Shown here: in pieces, positions 44,146-56,222 of the stretch
Layout of the letters: each line of letters opens with the position of its first letter
How positions within the stretch are numbered: position 1 is the stretch's first letter
Source of the DNA: Ananas comosus
Taxonomy: Eukaryota > Streptophyta > Magnoliopsida > Poales > Bromeliaceae
Assembly (NCBI RefSeq): GCF_001540865.1
Contig: NW_017893378.1
Span: 1-64,000, forward strand
Reading direction: 5' to 3'
Length of the DNA stretch: 64,000 nucleotides
The notes under the pieces: generated by a model
Told to the model about the DNA's origin: nothing
The model's input: only the letters and a program-made list of their open reading frames with translations
Database searches by the model: none
Made by a program: the position numbers and the translations under genes

Positions 44146-45461
44146 TGTCACGCCCTGGGGCTCAGCGGAAGCCTACCCGGCACGTGTCCAGACCCGCCAT
44201 ATGTCTAAAACATATAAGGCGTCTACAAAATTTCCAATAATTAAAACTGTAATACAAAGAGATCTAGTGATATCAGAGCATTTTACAACTAGTTCTAAAA
44301 CAAAGAAGAGAACATAAAGCTGATAATCCACTAAATAAAAGCATAAAGTAAAAGCAATAGGAGCCCCATAACGAGTGCTAAGTAAAGTACAAGGTGGTCT
44401 CTCTATACATGGCACAAAACCTCTCTCTCTCTCAAAATACAAAAAGGAGGAGTAACCACCTAGCGCAAAAGGACTCTCCACGAGCTAGCTAAGCGACACT
44501 CTTGCCGCGATCCCGTGCCTCCGCCGGTGCCGAAGGCTCTGAAAGGAAAACATAGAAACAGGGGCGTGAGAACTATTAAATAATAGTTCCCAGTGGGCAA
44601 TTACTGACTTCAGTGAAATGCACCACTAGGCCCGAGACTATAAAAGAGGGTCAGTGTACAACTATAACAAGAGTATAAATGCACTGTAAATAAATAAATA
44701 AACGAGTACCCAATAATCATGATATCTCTACTTAGCATGATTTGCATGAGTAAAAAAAGCAACTACTATATGTATACACATGAATACCCAACATGTAATG
44801 CATGAATATGCAACTACCCGAAGTCCACAATGTAATAGTAAAGATGTCATTGTTTACTATTCTAGTCAATGTTCACTCGTCACTTTATCTGTTTAAAGTT
44901 CAGCTCTGATAAGACCCACCCGAAGGCTGTCTGGCTTTACCCTGCCTAATGGCCCCGTGGTAGTCAACATCCCGACCCTAGGAATGAGCCTTTCCCACGA
45001 CAATCCACTTCGGCGCCCAATCCCGCATGGCGAACGTATCGCAATGGCCAACTCCGGAGTGCCAGCTTGTAGGGAGCGACCCTCACAAGCATGTGCGAAT
45101 GAGCACAATGGCAAGCATGCTATCAGTATGTCACAAGTACCAAGTCCTCATGTCTACAACATGGAATATGTCACAACTCTCTCATAGGCCTATCTCTATG
45201 TCATCATGTCTAAAACATGGAAATAATAGATGCCCATGGCCTACCTCTATGTCTCAATACAATAGTCTCATAATGTGCTAGTCTAAGTGCCCCATTATGA
45301 CACTTTCGTTTACTAAGTCCAAGCTTAACACAAAGGTTTATAAATGCTTAATTAAGTCATTCTAAACATATAGAACATGATTCTAAACGACTAGCATGAG
45401 CACTACCCAAATGCATGCATCAACACCCACAATGCTCTACTATATAGAGTAAAAATTTTCT
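44146..45461 (-). mobile_element. Family 1 LTR fragment
   Basis: On the minus strand it ends at 44146 (CAGGGCGTGACA). It matches the terminal ~1.3 kb of the LTRs at 27006 and 32225 (palindrome near 44570-44595, GC-rich block near 44920-45090), then breaks off at 45461 next to plus-strand gag sequence. Confidence 0.85.
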
Positions 45462-45980
45462 TTGTGGGCAGAGCATAGCGAGGCTTTCGTGCATGAGGAG
45501 CGCGAATCTCATAAGCGTGAGCGGGGAGGGGGGAGGTCGCTAATGAGCGGTTCGGAGGGGCAGTCAAGTTCTAGGTGCCACTTGAAGCCGTCCTTTACTC
45601 GATCCTCCCCAGGTTGTGTGGTTTGTGGTGGTACCCACCAGGCGCGGCGGTGTGCGCTGCGTGATGGAAGATGTATCCATTGTGGGCAGCTAGGCCATAT
45701 GCGGGATGAGTGTTCGCGAGGTGATAGCCGGGCCTTGGCGTTGGTGACGGCTTTTTTCTCTCCGGGACAGCCGGCGGGTGTGCCACCTGCGGCACGGTCG
45801 GGAGAGCGAGTGATGACAGTGATGCAACAGAGGGGTCCGCGGCGGGCGCCAAGTGGCTATGGACACACGACCCAGCTTGAGGGACCTGCTGCTGACGGCG
45901 TCATGGCAGGTATGGTTTAGTTAATGCAGTTATGTGTTTCTGCATGATGTAAAGTGGTGCATTGCATGCATTGAGCATAT
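45462..45980 (+). pseudogene. Ty3/gypsy gag zinc-finger and protease-start fragment
   Basis: ORF 45462-45920 reads a Ser/Arg-rich stretch and two knuckles: CVVCGGTHQARRC (a CX2CX3HX4C variant) and CIHCGQLGHMRDEC (standard CX2CX4HX4C). The sequence after the stop, in a shifted frame, resembles a degraded protease active site near 45950 (SGALHALS). It is the C-terminal end of a chromovirus-like gag, cut on both sides by LTR fragments. Confidence 0.8.
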
Positions 45981-48682
45981 TGTAAGAAAGTGAATTCTCG
46001 AAATTCGAGGATTGTACTTCATCCAGGAACGACTAATTGTCGAGAGTGTACCCTTTGTGGGAGTTGGAAATGTCCGAAACACAAAAAGTGCTTTGGAGTT
46101 GAGTCCGCGAGAGCAAATGAGGCAAATTGCATCATTGGGCTGATGTTGCTCTCGGGGACCGGTCTCTGCAGGTGAGAGACCGGTTCCACTGGCTAGTTGT
46201 AGCGGGGTTGCATGATGCAACCGGTCCCTCGTAGGGGGGGGGGGGACCGGTTCCCGAACGTGGTCCCAGCGAGAGATGCCAAAAATTGGCTAAGTCCTGA
46301 AAATCGAGCTCTCGGGGACCGGTCTCTCAGGTGAGGACCGGTCTCCCGAGGACCGATCTCCTGGGGAGAGACCGGTTCCCGAACGCGTGCGCCCGAGGGA
46401 AGCTCTAGGGGACCGGTCCTAAGTCGGGGAGACCGGTCCCTCCGCGCGAAAACTGCCCAGTGAGGGCAGTGCACAGGGGGGAAAGTTGAGGGGCTTTTAT
46501 GCAAAATGGCTTTTATTTGAGTGGGCTGAGCCCTCTCTCTCCTTTACACTCTCTCATTCCACTCTCCCTTACTCTCATTTCTCTCTTGCTCCCTCTCTCT
46601 CTCTCTAGAAAGGAAAGAAGGAGAAGAAGAACAAGAAGGAGAGGAAGGAAAAGAAGAGGAAGATAAGGAAGGAGAAGAAGAAGGAGATCAAGAGGAAGGC
46701 TTTGAGCACCTCCATCTCCCTCTCCTCTTCCCATTGGAGTAGCTCTTGAGGTAAGCTACTAAACCCTAGCTTCTAGAACTTAGGGTTTTTGGGTTTTATG
46801 CCTTGGAATGGGTCAAATGGACCCTAAGCAAGCTTCTAAATAGATCAATCCCAAGAATCTAGGGATTTATTGGGTGGTTTGCTATAGGTGCAAATCTAGG
46901 GCTCCAAAATGGGGTTTTTGTAAAAGTATGAGATTGATCTCATTTGAAGCCTTGGAAACCCTATTGATAGGTCCCAAAACGCGGGGGCGAAGTCGATTTT
47001 GGCATTCGGCGAACCGACGTGAAGTTCTCGGCAAAATCGGGCCGGGCTAGTGTTGATTCGGGCGAGGAAGGCTAAAGCCTTTTCGTAAAGCTCGCCGAGA
47101 GAGATTTCCGAAGCCTCTACATCGATTAAAGGTGGGGGGTGTCATCCGAAACTTTCGAACTCCTTTCTATGTCTTAGATTGCATTTAATCTCATCTCTTC
47201 ATGTTGCATTGTAGGATTGCATAGTAGCTCCATTCCTTATGCTTTCTAATTGATGACCTAGTGTACTTGGAACGCTTGGTAACTAGATAGGTGAGGATTG
47301 GGTCGGAAGGTGGATCCTATGATGCTAAAGATAGAGATGAACCCGATGGGGGTGTTGATGACATAAAAAGTAGTGTTATTGTTAAAGAACAAACGAGTGG
47401 CATCCAAACATTGAATGATAACGAGTGGCATTAATGTAGTGTAAATAACACTAGAGGTCGAAGGACCTAGGGATAGGTGGATTCCTTAGAAAATGCCTTG
47501 TCAACAATGAATTTAGAAAACTAAATAGCATTGCATGAATGTCGGGAATCGATGATTCCACGATAGTCGTTGACCCTAGTGTAGGGCGTCCTCACTTGGA
47601 GAGGATTCGATTGGGTTATTGACTCTAGTTGTAGAGCCTCCTCACTTGGAGAGGATTGGATTGGGTGTAGACCCTAGTTACAGTGTATCCTCACTTAGAG
47701 AGGATAGATCTAGCTCACAGTCTGCGTTTAGGATGGTATAGCCATCCAATCCCCACATGGAGGGGATTGTCGTCGAGTACTCCGGAGTGTCGTGCGACTA
47801 GGACCACTTGGAGGTCCGGACCACATGGAGGTCCGCAGACGGTCCCGGGCTTGGGTGCGCTTGGAGCTCCCTCCCCTCTTTGGGATTTGAAGGTGAGTCA
47901 TGGGCGAGCCCTAGGGCCTCGCCACAGATTGGGTAAATGAAAAGGTTAAAGGTTTATTAATGTCATTGAACATTGCTATTCGAACATGGATCGAATTTGT
48001 TAGCATGGTAGCATACCTTTATTATATGATGCATGCATTCATATTCATGATTATGGGCATAGTAGCATAGTTTTCGTACTACTGCATTTACAGCTTTCAG
48101 ATACATATCTATCTATCTATCTGTTGTTACTTGTGCCCACTTGGACCTAGTGGGGAGATTGGCAGAGTCGGCGGCCGAGCCCACTGGAAACTATGGAAGA
48201 TAGTTCTCACCCCACTCTATTTCCAGTGGTAGGTTCAGGGCTGCAGAGAGAGGACCGCGGCAAGGGCGTCGCGCCTGATCAGTGAGGCCGTGATAGTATA
48301 GTAGCTTTCCTTTTGCATTAGCACACCTATGTATAGAGAGAGATTCATGTAGGTGAGGTTGAAAAGCTATGTATTTCGAGGATCAAGTGTATTCATTTTG
48401 GGAAAATGATGTAAATGTAAAGAATGCAACTATTGTAATAGTTAGTAAAGTACTCTCTTTATTTCACTCGTATATCTTGTGGATTACTTGCTCTTCTTGT
48501 TGTTGGCACTGTTTGTGCCCTCGTTGAATGTGTATGTTTAGAATTTAAAGTCCTGGGTAAATTCTTGTACACATTCCTGTCGTTGAGCCTTGGGCGGACA
48601 AGGGAGGTGCTGTCCGTTCGGCGGTCCGTCGCCGCAGCCGAATCGTGCCAAATTGGTATTGGTTTCGGGGCGGGGCGTGACA
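45981..48682 (+). mobile_element. Family C LTR, full length
   Basis: 2702 bp, TGTAAGAAAGTGAATTCTCG to CGGGGCGTGACA, homologous throughout to 38131-40665. A GGACCGGT array lies at 46155-46440 (with a run of ten G near 46236), a CT/GA leader at 46530-46700, donor-like GAG|GTAAGC at 46750/46751, and a stem-loop at 48184-48210. Flanks (CATAT and AGTAA) do not match. The right flank is an internal part of a Family 1 LTR, so the right side has been rearranged. Confidence 0.9.
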
Positions 48683-49959
48683 AGTAACCTCCTCCCTATC
48701 TAGCTAGGTAACTCCCTTGCCACGATCCCGTGCCTCCACCGGTGTAGAGGGCTCTGTAAAGAAAGCACAAAACAGAGGGCGTGAGAATTATTAAATAATA
48801 GTTTCCAGTGAGCAATTACTGACTTCAGTGAAATGCGCCACTAGGCCCAAAGCTAAAAGGGGTAAGTGCATGTAGAGGCAAAACGAAACATTAAGCAACA
48901 AAATAAAAGCTTACTACAACAGGATATCTCTACTTAGTTTGAAATTTGCATAAGTATGAAAGCTACTCTAACATGAATGTACAAGAGTATAACTAACATA
49001 ATGTCCACAAGCTATATAGTAAAATGTCAATGTTTACTATTCTAGTCAATGTCCACTTGGTATACTAAGTCACCAATGTTCCAATCCTGTAGGACCTACC
49101 CGTGGGTAGTTCGGCCTGTGCCGTGCCTAATGGCCCCGTGGTAGTCAACATCCCCACTCTAGGAATGAGCCTCCCCCCACGGCATCCCATTTCGGCGCCC
49201 AATCCCACACGGGCGAGCATGTGTTGTGATCGCTATCTCCGGAGTACCCGCTTATGGGGAGTGATCCTAACAAGCATGTGCGAATGGCACAATGGCAAGC
49301 AAGCGTAATATCCGTCTCAAGTCCCAAGTCATCATGTCTAATATATGGAATATAGCATATGTCTCAATGGCCTATCACTATATCATTATGTCTAAAATAT
49401 AGAATATAGTCGATGTCCAATGGCCTATCACTATGTCTCTATGTTGCAATTTCACAGTTTACTAAGTCGAGTGCCCCTTTATGGCACTTTCATCCACTAA
49501 GTCCAAACATGAGTATAGTGTTCAAGAGTACTAGATTCGAGTCATTTTCATCATAGAAGACATGTTCCCAAATTGCTAGAAAAAATACTTTTCACATGCA
49601 TACGGAATACACTTAGTGCTTTACTATATAGAGTTGAATTTTCATGATACATAACCCCTACATTTTAAGTATTCTAAAATTCATAAAAATTCTATCTAGC
49701 ATGAATATACATACATTTCGATGATACGACAAATATAGAACACATAGGAGACATTTCTCTCATGATTCATGAATTCAAACCCACCGTGACTCTCGTAACT
49801 CTTCGTTTCGCCGAACGAAGGTGCCCACTACTCTCCTAGCACCCTAAAGATATAGAAAAGAGAGATACACGAACATTACGAACAACCCATAGTTCAAACA
49901 TTAAGCAACTCAAGTAAAGGTGAAGAAAACTCACCGAATGCGAAGGAAACTCTCTCGAT
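48683..49959 (-). mobile_element. Family 1 LTR fragment interrupted by CACTA
   Basis: It matches the middle of the Family 1 LTRs (from the acceptor region near 48740, the stem-loop near 48790-48815, the GC-rich block near 49130-49270, to the donor side near 49930). The start and end of the LTR are missing. The CACTA terminus begins at 49960 directly after TCTCTCGAT. Confidence 0.85.
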
Positions 49960-50723
49960 CACTACAACAAAACTAAGCTATAGCGACACTTTTAAGTGTC
50001 CTTAAAACCTAAAAAAAGTGTTGCTGGCAAAAATACCGACACTAAAAATAGTGTCGCTATATGTGCAGTCCCTAGGGTATATAGCGATACATAATAAAGT
50101 GTCAGTATATCCCAAAATAAGTGCTGCAGTTTAGTGACACTATTTGTTGGGTTTTAGTGACACCCATAAGTGTCCCTAATTTTTTTTAAAAAAGTAATAT
50201 TTTTTTTATATAGTGACATTTTATAAATGTCCCATTGTCATTCAAAGTATAATATTTTATTTAAATAACTAGTGTAGTATTAAACTTTAGTTAAGCTAAT
50301 CTCATGTACATTAAATCGATGAAACTAAAAAAAAAAGCAATTAACAAAGTTTCTTAAATTCTCGTTAAAATGATAAAACTAAAATCATACGTCACAACAA
50401 TAATATCCACTCATGTGTTGTAGTAATTATAACAAATTAAACTCTTTAACTGAAAAAAAAATACAAAAAATCAAAAATTGTTTGATAACAAAAATAAAAA
50501 AATGCATAAACGAATTCTGATCGGCTCCACGACTATATACTTGAACCTACACATTGAATAACATTTGAATTAGTTCAAATTTGTGCAACATCCTTGATTT
50601 GCCAAACATTAAAAAAGAAGTGTATTGCCTATGTTTTATAACAATAAAATGCAGCAGAATTCCGCAAGAAATTAAAACAAATCATTTTCCGTCAAAATTA
50701 GTATCGAGACATTAATAATCCAA

Positions 50724-50909
50724 TTATAGTTCAGAAACGTTGTCATCATCCCTGAGCATGCATTTACATGAAAGAAGAATATAATTAAGCTTATTCGTTA
50801 TAGTCGGAGCTCCTACATCAAAGGGCGTAACTTTTTGAGTTTGTACAATCGAACTAACACTAGAAATATGTTGCTTGATTTCATTCAGAAAAGCATCCAC
50901 TAATTGATA
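50724..50909 (-). pseudogene. CACTA TnpA-like protein, last exon
   Basis: After an acceptor-like TATTATTAG the minus strand reads YQLVDAFLNEIKQHISSV and then VQTQKVTPFDVGAPT, ending at TAA 50724-50726. It joins in phase 0 to the exon at 50995-51118. The coiled-coil style resembles plant En/Spm transposase-associated (Transposase_24/TnpA-like) proteins. Upstream exons could not be recognised, so it is probably a remnant. Confidence 0.6.
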
Positions 50910-50994
50910 CTAATAATATCAGCATAAATCAGCATAGTTTTAAAAGAAACTGAAAGTAAGTTTTAAATAACATACCAAACTAAGAGTTAGTTAC

Positions 50995-51118
50995 TTGTCT
51001 GCATGTTTCTTGGTGAGCTGCGAAGAGTTCATCGTACCTTAACTGCAGGTCCAATTTCTCAGCTTGTAGTTTTTCATATTCAGATATTGACGGACCGCCT
51101 AATTTTTGTTGAATGAAC
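50995..51118 (-). pseudogene. CACTA TnpA-like protein, penultimate exon
   Basis: Flanked by an acceptor-like TATCTATCAG and a donor-like CAA|GTAACT on the minus strand. It reads FIQQKLGGPSISEYEKLQAE then KLDLQLRYDELFAAHQETCRQ, a heptad-rich segment with the pattern seen near the C-terminus of plant CACTA TnpA-like proteins. The 85-bp gap to the next exon is a plausible intron. Confidence 0.6.
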
Positions 51119-51961
51119 CTGATAGATAACATAATTTAAATTTGCATTAGGAATACAAGACAACCGACTCCCAGAAAAAGCACATTTCTCATGGGTGTTT
51201 GGGTAAAGCTGCAAGAAACATTTCTTATTATGTCTGATAGAAGCAACTTATTTCTGCTGTGAAGCAGAAGATTCTGCAAAAAATCCCCGTTTCAACCAAT
51301 TTTCGCAATATTTTCACTAGCACAAATAAAAAAACCTAGAGCTTCTCGCTAAAGTAGGAAACGAAAATTAGCTTTCATCCAAAACAATAGATTAAATTGG
51401 AAAAGGGTATTTATGAAAAGAACTGAGATGGCATCTTCAAACAAGTCTGCTAAAAGCTCCATCCAGGAGCAGCTTCAAAACCAGAAACATAAGCTCCACC
51501 ATATAGCTTTTGCTTTGGGGTTCGAAAGCCCAGTTTAGCTTCCTGCTCCAGCCAGAAGCTCCGAATTTCTTTTAGCTTCTTGGTTTCAGCTTCTTAGAGT
51601 AGAAAAGCTAATGTAGGGGTGAGGCCAAAAGCATGCAAAACAACAGTATAGAAATTCATAAGAAAATGGCAGCTTTTAGTAGTGTCTTTCAAAGAGCAAA
51701 TAGTGCAGTACAACAAATGAAATAAAAAAAAAAGAAGAGCAAAGTACAGTGTAATAGAATGCAATTAAGCCTTTACATAAATTTGCTAACTACCAGACCC
51801 TGCCATAGACAATAACAAAACAATCTTAGTAGAATCAATTGATGACTAATAATACAACAATATAAATCATGTAAGGCGCGACAAAGAAAAAAGCAGAAAT
51901 TACTCACAGGAATTACGAACAATATAAATCATGTATGCCACTGTGAACTTCGTTCAGAAAC

Positions 51962-52052
51962 AAAAGTGAAGGAATGATCTGACCAAACCTTTCTTTTATG
52001 CAATCAACAAACATCAAAAGTTGTGCATATTAGTATTTAAATCAAAGTACAA
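51962..52052 (+). repeat. 91-bp direct repeat, copy 1 (copy 2 at 52908-52998)
   Basis: AAAAGTGAAGGAATGATCT to ATTTAAATCAAAGTACAA is repeated 946 bp downstream with only a few differences. It lies within the non-coding interior of the CACTA element. Confidence 0.9.
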
Positions 52053-52699
52053 TAGTGAAGGATATGCTTAAATATTATACCTAGATATTATCCCAAAAAA
52101 ATAAACTTATGAGAGAGAGAGTACTACTTTTCCTCCTGAATTTAGAAGATTCCGCAAGAAATGCAAAAAGCTACTCATTAGTCATGCATTCACCATTAAC
52201 TAGAGAAAAATTGCAGCTCTAAAGATGGTTCATGCATTTCTTAGAAAAATAGAGAATGGCTCATAGGGTCCTATCTTTACCCCTTCTAGAGGGGTCTTAC
52301 GATTAGAGAGGCCAACCAAACTCATAATTAATAATAATAATAATAACAGGAGAGAGAAACTGAGGGAGTCTCCCCTATTGCTCTAGCCTAATAAATTAAC
52401 ATCGAAAGATAAAATACACTTCCAACACATTTTGCACTTCCTATTTTTGATGAGCTACCCTAGTAATTTTTCTAACCGACCCACGAAAATGCATGACCTA
52501 CTCATATCATCTTAGTTTCCATCTATTCCCACAGAGAACGCAGCCTTACTGAGATGAATAAAATAAACCAAATTATTAAAGTACACTCTAACAAATTTTT
52601 ACAATTTAAATTGATCACACAGTTCAATAAAAGACCAGGTACTAGGTAATTTCACTCGCTCAGCAAAACATCTTATAGCTCATCAAAAATACAAAAAAT

Positions 52700-52760
52700 A
52701 GTGAGCTTATCTTATAGCTTATCTTATAGCTATAAGATAAGCAATAAGATAAATCAAAGT
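52700..52760. repeat. Short palindromic repeat of CTTATAGC / GCTATAAG
   Basis: Overlapping TTATCTTATAGC words followed by GCTATAAGATAA make a strong local inverted repeat within the CACTA interior. Confidence 0.7.
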
Positions 52761-53358
52761 ACAAAAAATTTTGAGATCATCTGTTCGAAGCTATAATATT
52801 CAAGCATATAGCTCCTTACCCTTCACTCGAAGCTCCATTAATGAGGACCACATGCATTTATTCTGATCAAAGAGTAGAAAGATCCTATGTTTCATGTTTG
52901 AACTACTAAAAGTGAAGGAATGATCTAACCAAACCTTTCTTTTCCGCAATCAACAAACATCAAAAGTTGTGCATATTAGTATTTAAATCAAAGTACAAAG
53001 TTGAGCAACAAAATTATGACAAAATTAAAACCATAAGAAAGGTAACACTACCAGGGAAGTAGATAGAATCACGAAAATTGCTGCACTCTTTATCTTAGTC
53101 TTCATCAATATCATTTGTGGCAGCAGATTATAATTATCTAATGCTTTACCTGTGTCGATCTTGATAAAAACTAATAGAGAACGGATGGTCTATTATGCAT
53201 TGGAAAAAATGACAGAGAATAGACAACAATCTATTACGCCATAAATCAGAAAATGGGTGGTCTGATCCAAACATTGTTGTTACACCGCAAAACTTAACAG
53301 AGATGAGAGTGCCAAATATATCTATACCGCAAGTTTATTCAGGACTTGGATCATCTAT

Positions 53359-53825
53359 TGTCACGCGCCGGGACCGGCGGAGGCCCTCCCGGTAGCGTGC
53401 CCAGACCCGCCATATGTCTACACATATAAGGCGTCTATAAGAAAAGCGGAAGTAAAAGCAAGAGATGGAACAAATAAGAGAAGTGAAATAACAAGCAACT
53501 AATGATATCAGAGCGAGTAAAGTTCTAACATCTATACTAATAGTAATAGAGCATAACTAAAACATAAAAGTAAACATAAGTTATACAGTATCAGCCTCTA
53601 ATACAAAACTGGTGGTCTCTAGTACACTGGTAAACTCTCGACCTCTCCAAAATAAAGTACAACGAGAGGTAGACCACCTAGCAAATCGTCCTCGAAGGAA
53701 GCTAGCTCGAAGCAACTCCCTTCCCGCGGTCCCTGGCCTCACCCTGAGTGGAAGGCTCTGAAAAACATCGAGAAAAAGAGGGCGTGAGAACTATAATTTA
53801 TAGTTCCCAGTGGGCAATTACTGAC
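53359..53825 (-). mobile_element. Family 1-like LTR fragment ending at the assembly N
   Basis: On the minus strand it ends GGCGCGTGACA at 53359 and matches the last ~470 bp of Family 1 LTRs, including the stem-loop and CAGTGGGCAATTACTGAC. It stops at the N at 53826. Confidence 0.85.
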
Positions 53826-53826
53826 N
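53826..53826. other. Single N at a sequence junction
   Basis: The left side is the middle of a gypsy LTR and the right side is the middle of a Sirevirus LTR. Such an abrupt change exactly at an N suggests a gap placeholder or contig join rather than biology. Confidence 0.7.
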
Positions 53827-54162
53827 GTGGATTCGAAGTGGAGGCGTTCGTGGATTCGAACGTGAGGGCGTGGACAACCCGGAGGATTGCACGAGATTCA
53901 TAGGAGGTTAAGAGAGGTTGAGTCCGTGGAGTCGGTAATCACCTTGTAATCTTTTCTCTTATCTGAATTATTTTTTCGTGTGTTGGTCCCGTGGGTTTTT
54001 CTCCAAGTTGGAGTTTTCCCACATAAATCTCGGTGTGATTTTTATTTTCCGCACTTATTTTTGTTGCATCGAGATTTGTGGTTTTTGGCTATTTCACCTA
54101 TTCACCCCCCTCTAGGTGATAGATACAATCTAGATAGATCCTTGGGCTCCACAAAACTTTCA
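53827..54162 (+). repeat. 5' LTR remnant of Sirevirus copy 2
   Basis: Aligns with 58414-58748, the last third of the 3' LTR, and ends CTTTCA. The first ~645 bp are absent at the N. Confidence 0.9.
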
Positions 54163-54164
54163 AT

Positions 54165-54176
54165 TGGTATCAGAGC
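54165..54176 (+). other. Primer binding site of Sirevirus copy 2
   Basis: TGGTATCAGAGC, exact initiator tRNA-Met PBS, two bases after the LTR end. Confidence 0.92.
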
Positions 54177-54200
54177 GGGATCTAGATATATTGCTATCTA

Positions 54201-56222
54201 ATGGCCGAAGGCGGTAACATTAATCGACCTCCGCTCTTCGACGGCAGTAATTATGCCTATTGGAAAGTTCGCATGAGAACTTTTCTGATTGCAATCGATG
54301 AGGGCGTTTGGCAATCAATCGAATTTGGATGGAAACATCCTATTGAAAAGGTCGAGAATGTTGAAACGCCAAAACCATGGAACAAGTGGACGAAAGAAGA
54401 AAACGAGACATCTTCGTTTAACGGCAAGGGCATAAACGCTTTATTTAATGCATTGTCTCAAACGGAGTTTACTCGTGTTTCGGCATGCAAAACGGCAAAG
54501 AAAATTTGGGATACTCTACAAGTTACGCATGAAGGAACAAGCTTAGTAAAGGTCCAAAAATTGCAAATGCTAAAAAGCAAGTTTGATTCTATTTCTATGG
54601 ATGAAAATGAGACCTTTACCGAGTACTACACGCGTCTACAAGACGTAGTCAATACATGCGCTAACTTGGAAGAGAAAATTCCGGATTCAAAGGTTGTTAG
54701 AAAGATTCTTCGAACTCTTCCGGAACGCTTTCGGGCAAAAGTTGCCGCGATCGAAACCGTTAAGCATCCGGACGAGATGAAAGTCGAAGAAATAGTAGGC
54801 GCTTTACAAACGTATGAGATGACTTTTCCTACTAATCAATCTTCTTCCAAGTCTTTCTCTAAAAGTACAGGGGTTGCGTTGAAATCGACAAAAGAGGAAG
54901 ACGGAGACTCGAATTCCGATGGAGAGATCTCAATTGCCGACTTTGAATATCAATTGGCGCTTCTAACGAAGAAGTTTCGTCGAAATTTTCGGAACAAGCA
55001 CAAGTTCGACAAGGCTACATCGTCTAAGCAACAAACGTTTTCTAAATCTTCTACATCTAAAGAGAAGAAGCGTGCAAAGGCTTCGAAAGAAAAGGATGAA
55101 TTTGAAGGCGAAATCTGATGCTTCAAGTGCAAAGGCTACGGTCACATCGCAACGGATTGTCCCTCAAAGAAATCGTATACTAAGAAGGCATTGCAAGCAA
55201 AGACGTGGGATAATACAACTTCAAGTGATTCTAGCTCAAGTGACGAAGAAAAGAATGGAAATCTTGCTTTATTTGCTACATCTACCTTGCCTTCGTCTAA
55301 CGTTGTATGTTTATCCTCTATTGCTACTAATTCTAATATTTCTCTTTCTTCGCATGATTCTTCGAGCGACAATGGCGAAAGCGAGGAGGAATCAAATGAC
55401 GACGACATTGCGGAAGCATACAATCAACTTCTTATCGAATCAAAGAAGATGGCTAAACTGAATAAGAAGTTGAGGTGTCGTTTGTTGAATCTTGAAGAGG
55501 ATAACAACAACTTGAAGACCATGAACAAAGCTCTCGAGGAGGAAAGAGAATCAATTTTGAAAAATAATTTGGACCTCCAAGAGAAGTTTAATGAAGCGGA
55601 ATCAACGATCAAATCATATAAAGACAAGGTTGGATTTTTGGAGCAACAATTCGAGGAATCGCACACGTCCAACAAGTCATTGACCAATCAAGTTCGTCAA
55701 CTTCAATCCGACATTCAACGATTTTCTTCCAGATCAAAGAAACTAGATCCTATGCTCGGATTGGGTCAAACGAACAAGCTTGGACTCGGATATGAACGGA
55801 CATACGTTGAGAAGGATTCAAAATCAACTTCGAAAGTCTCAACAACTTTGAAAGACAAGGCATGTCATCGATGTGGCGTCAAAGGACACATCAAAAGGAA
55901 TTGCCCAAACAAAGAAAAGATGAATCAATCGGCAAGGTCTTCACATCATTTGACAACTCCTAAAGCTCAAGCGGCATCATCTACAACTCGACTTCCCCCG
56001 CGGAATCAAAAGAAAAATCAAGTGAGTCGAGTACCTCAAAAGAATCGGACTTCTAAACCGCAACGCAAAGTTCTACCTAAGCCTCAAGCAAAGAAAACAC
56101 CAATGGTTGATCTAAAATCTAAGCAAATTGCACCAAACGTCGACAAGCCGAGAAAACCAAATATTCGACAAGTTTGGATCCGGAAAGGTGATATCTTTCC
56201 TTACTTCTCGTCTTATTTTTGA
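54201..56222 (+). pseudogene. gag: Copia-type Gag, one in-frame stop
   Basis: One reading frame runs from ATG 54201 to 56222 (674 codons including the break) with a single TGA at 55116-55118. That codon sits directly before the first zinc knuckle CFKCKGYGHIATDC, where the intact copy has Gln. Domain order matches the intact copy: UBN2-like N-terminus, knuckle 1, acidic Ser-rich stretch, coiled coil, knuckle 2 (CHRCGVKGHIKRNC), basic tail ending IRQVWIRKGDIFP. The tail is about 30 residues longer than copy 1. The open downstream frame could start again at an internal codon near 55191, but the simpler reading is a recent nonsense change. Confidence 0.92.

Larger units (their letters stand above)
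49960..53358 (-). mobile_element. CACTA (En/Spm-like) element, one end visible
   Basis: The terminus CACTACAACAAAACT starts at 49960, preceded by GAT (a possible 3-bp duplication). Subterminal sub-repeats around AGTGTCGCTATA in both orientations occupy 49985-50170, typical of CACTA ends. Coding exons read on the minus strand, so this is the 3' end. No matching TGTAGTG-type end is present before the LTR fragment that begins at 53359, so the element is truncated or continues elsewhere. Most of the interior is AT-rich and non-coding. Confidence 0.82.

Noticed and set aside
51190..51650. Possible hAT-type MITE (GTGTTTGGGTAAAGCTGC near 51195, many AGCTTC/AGAAGC words)
   Set aside because: I could not find a matching inverted terminal repeat or an 8-bp target duplication on the right side.
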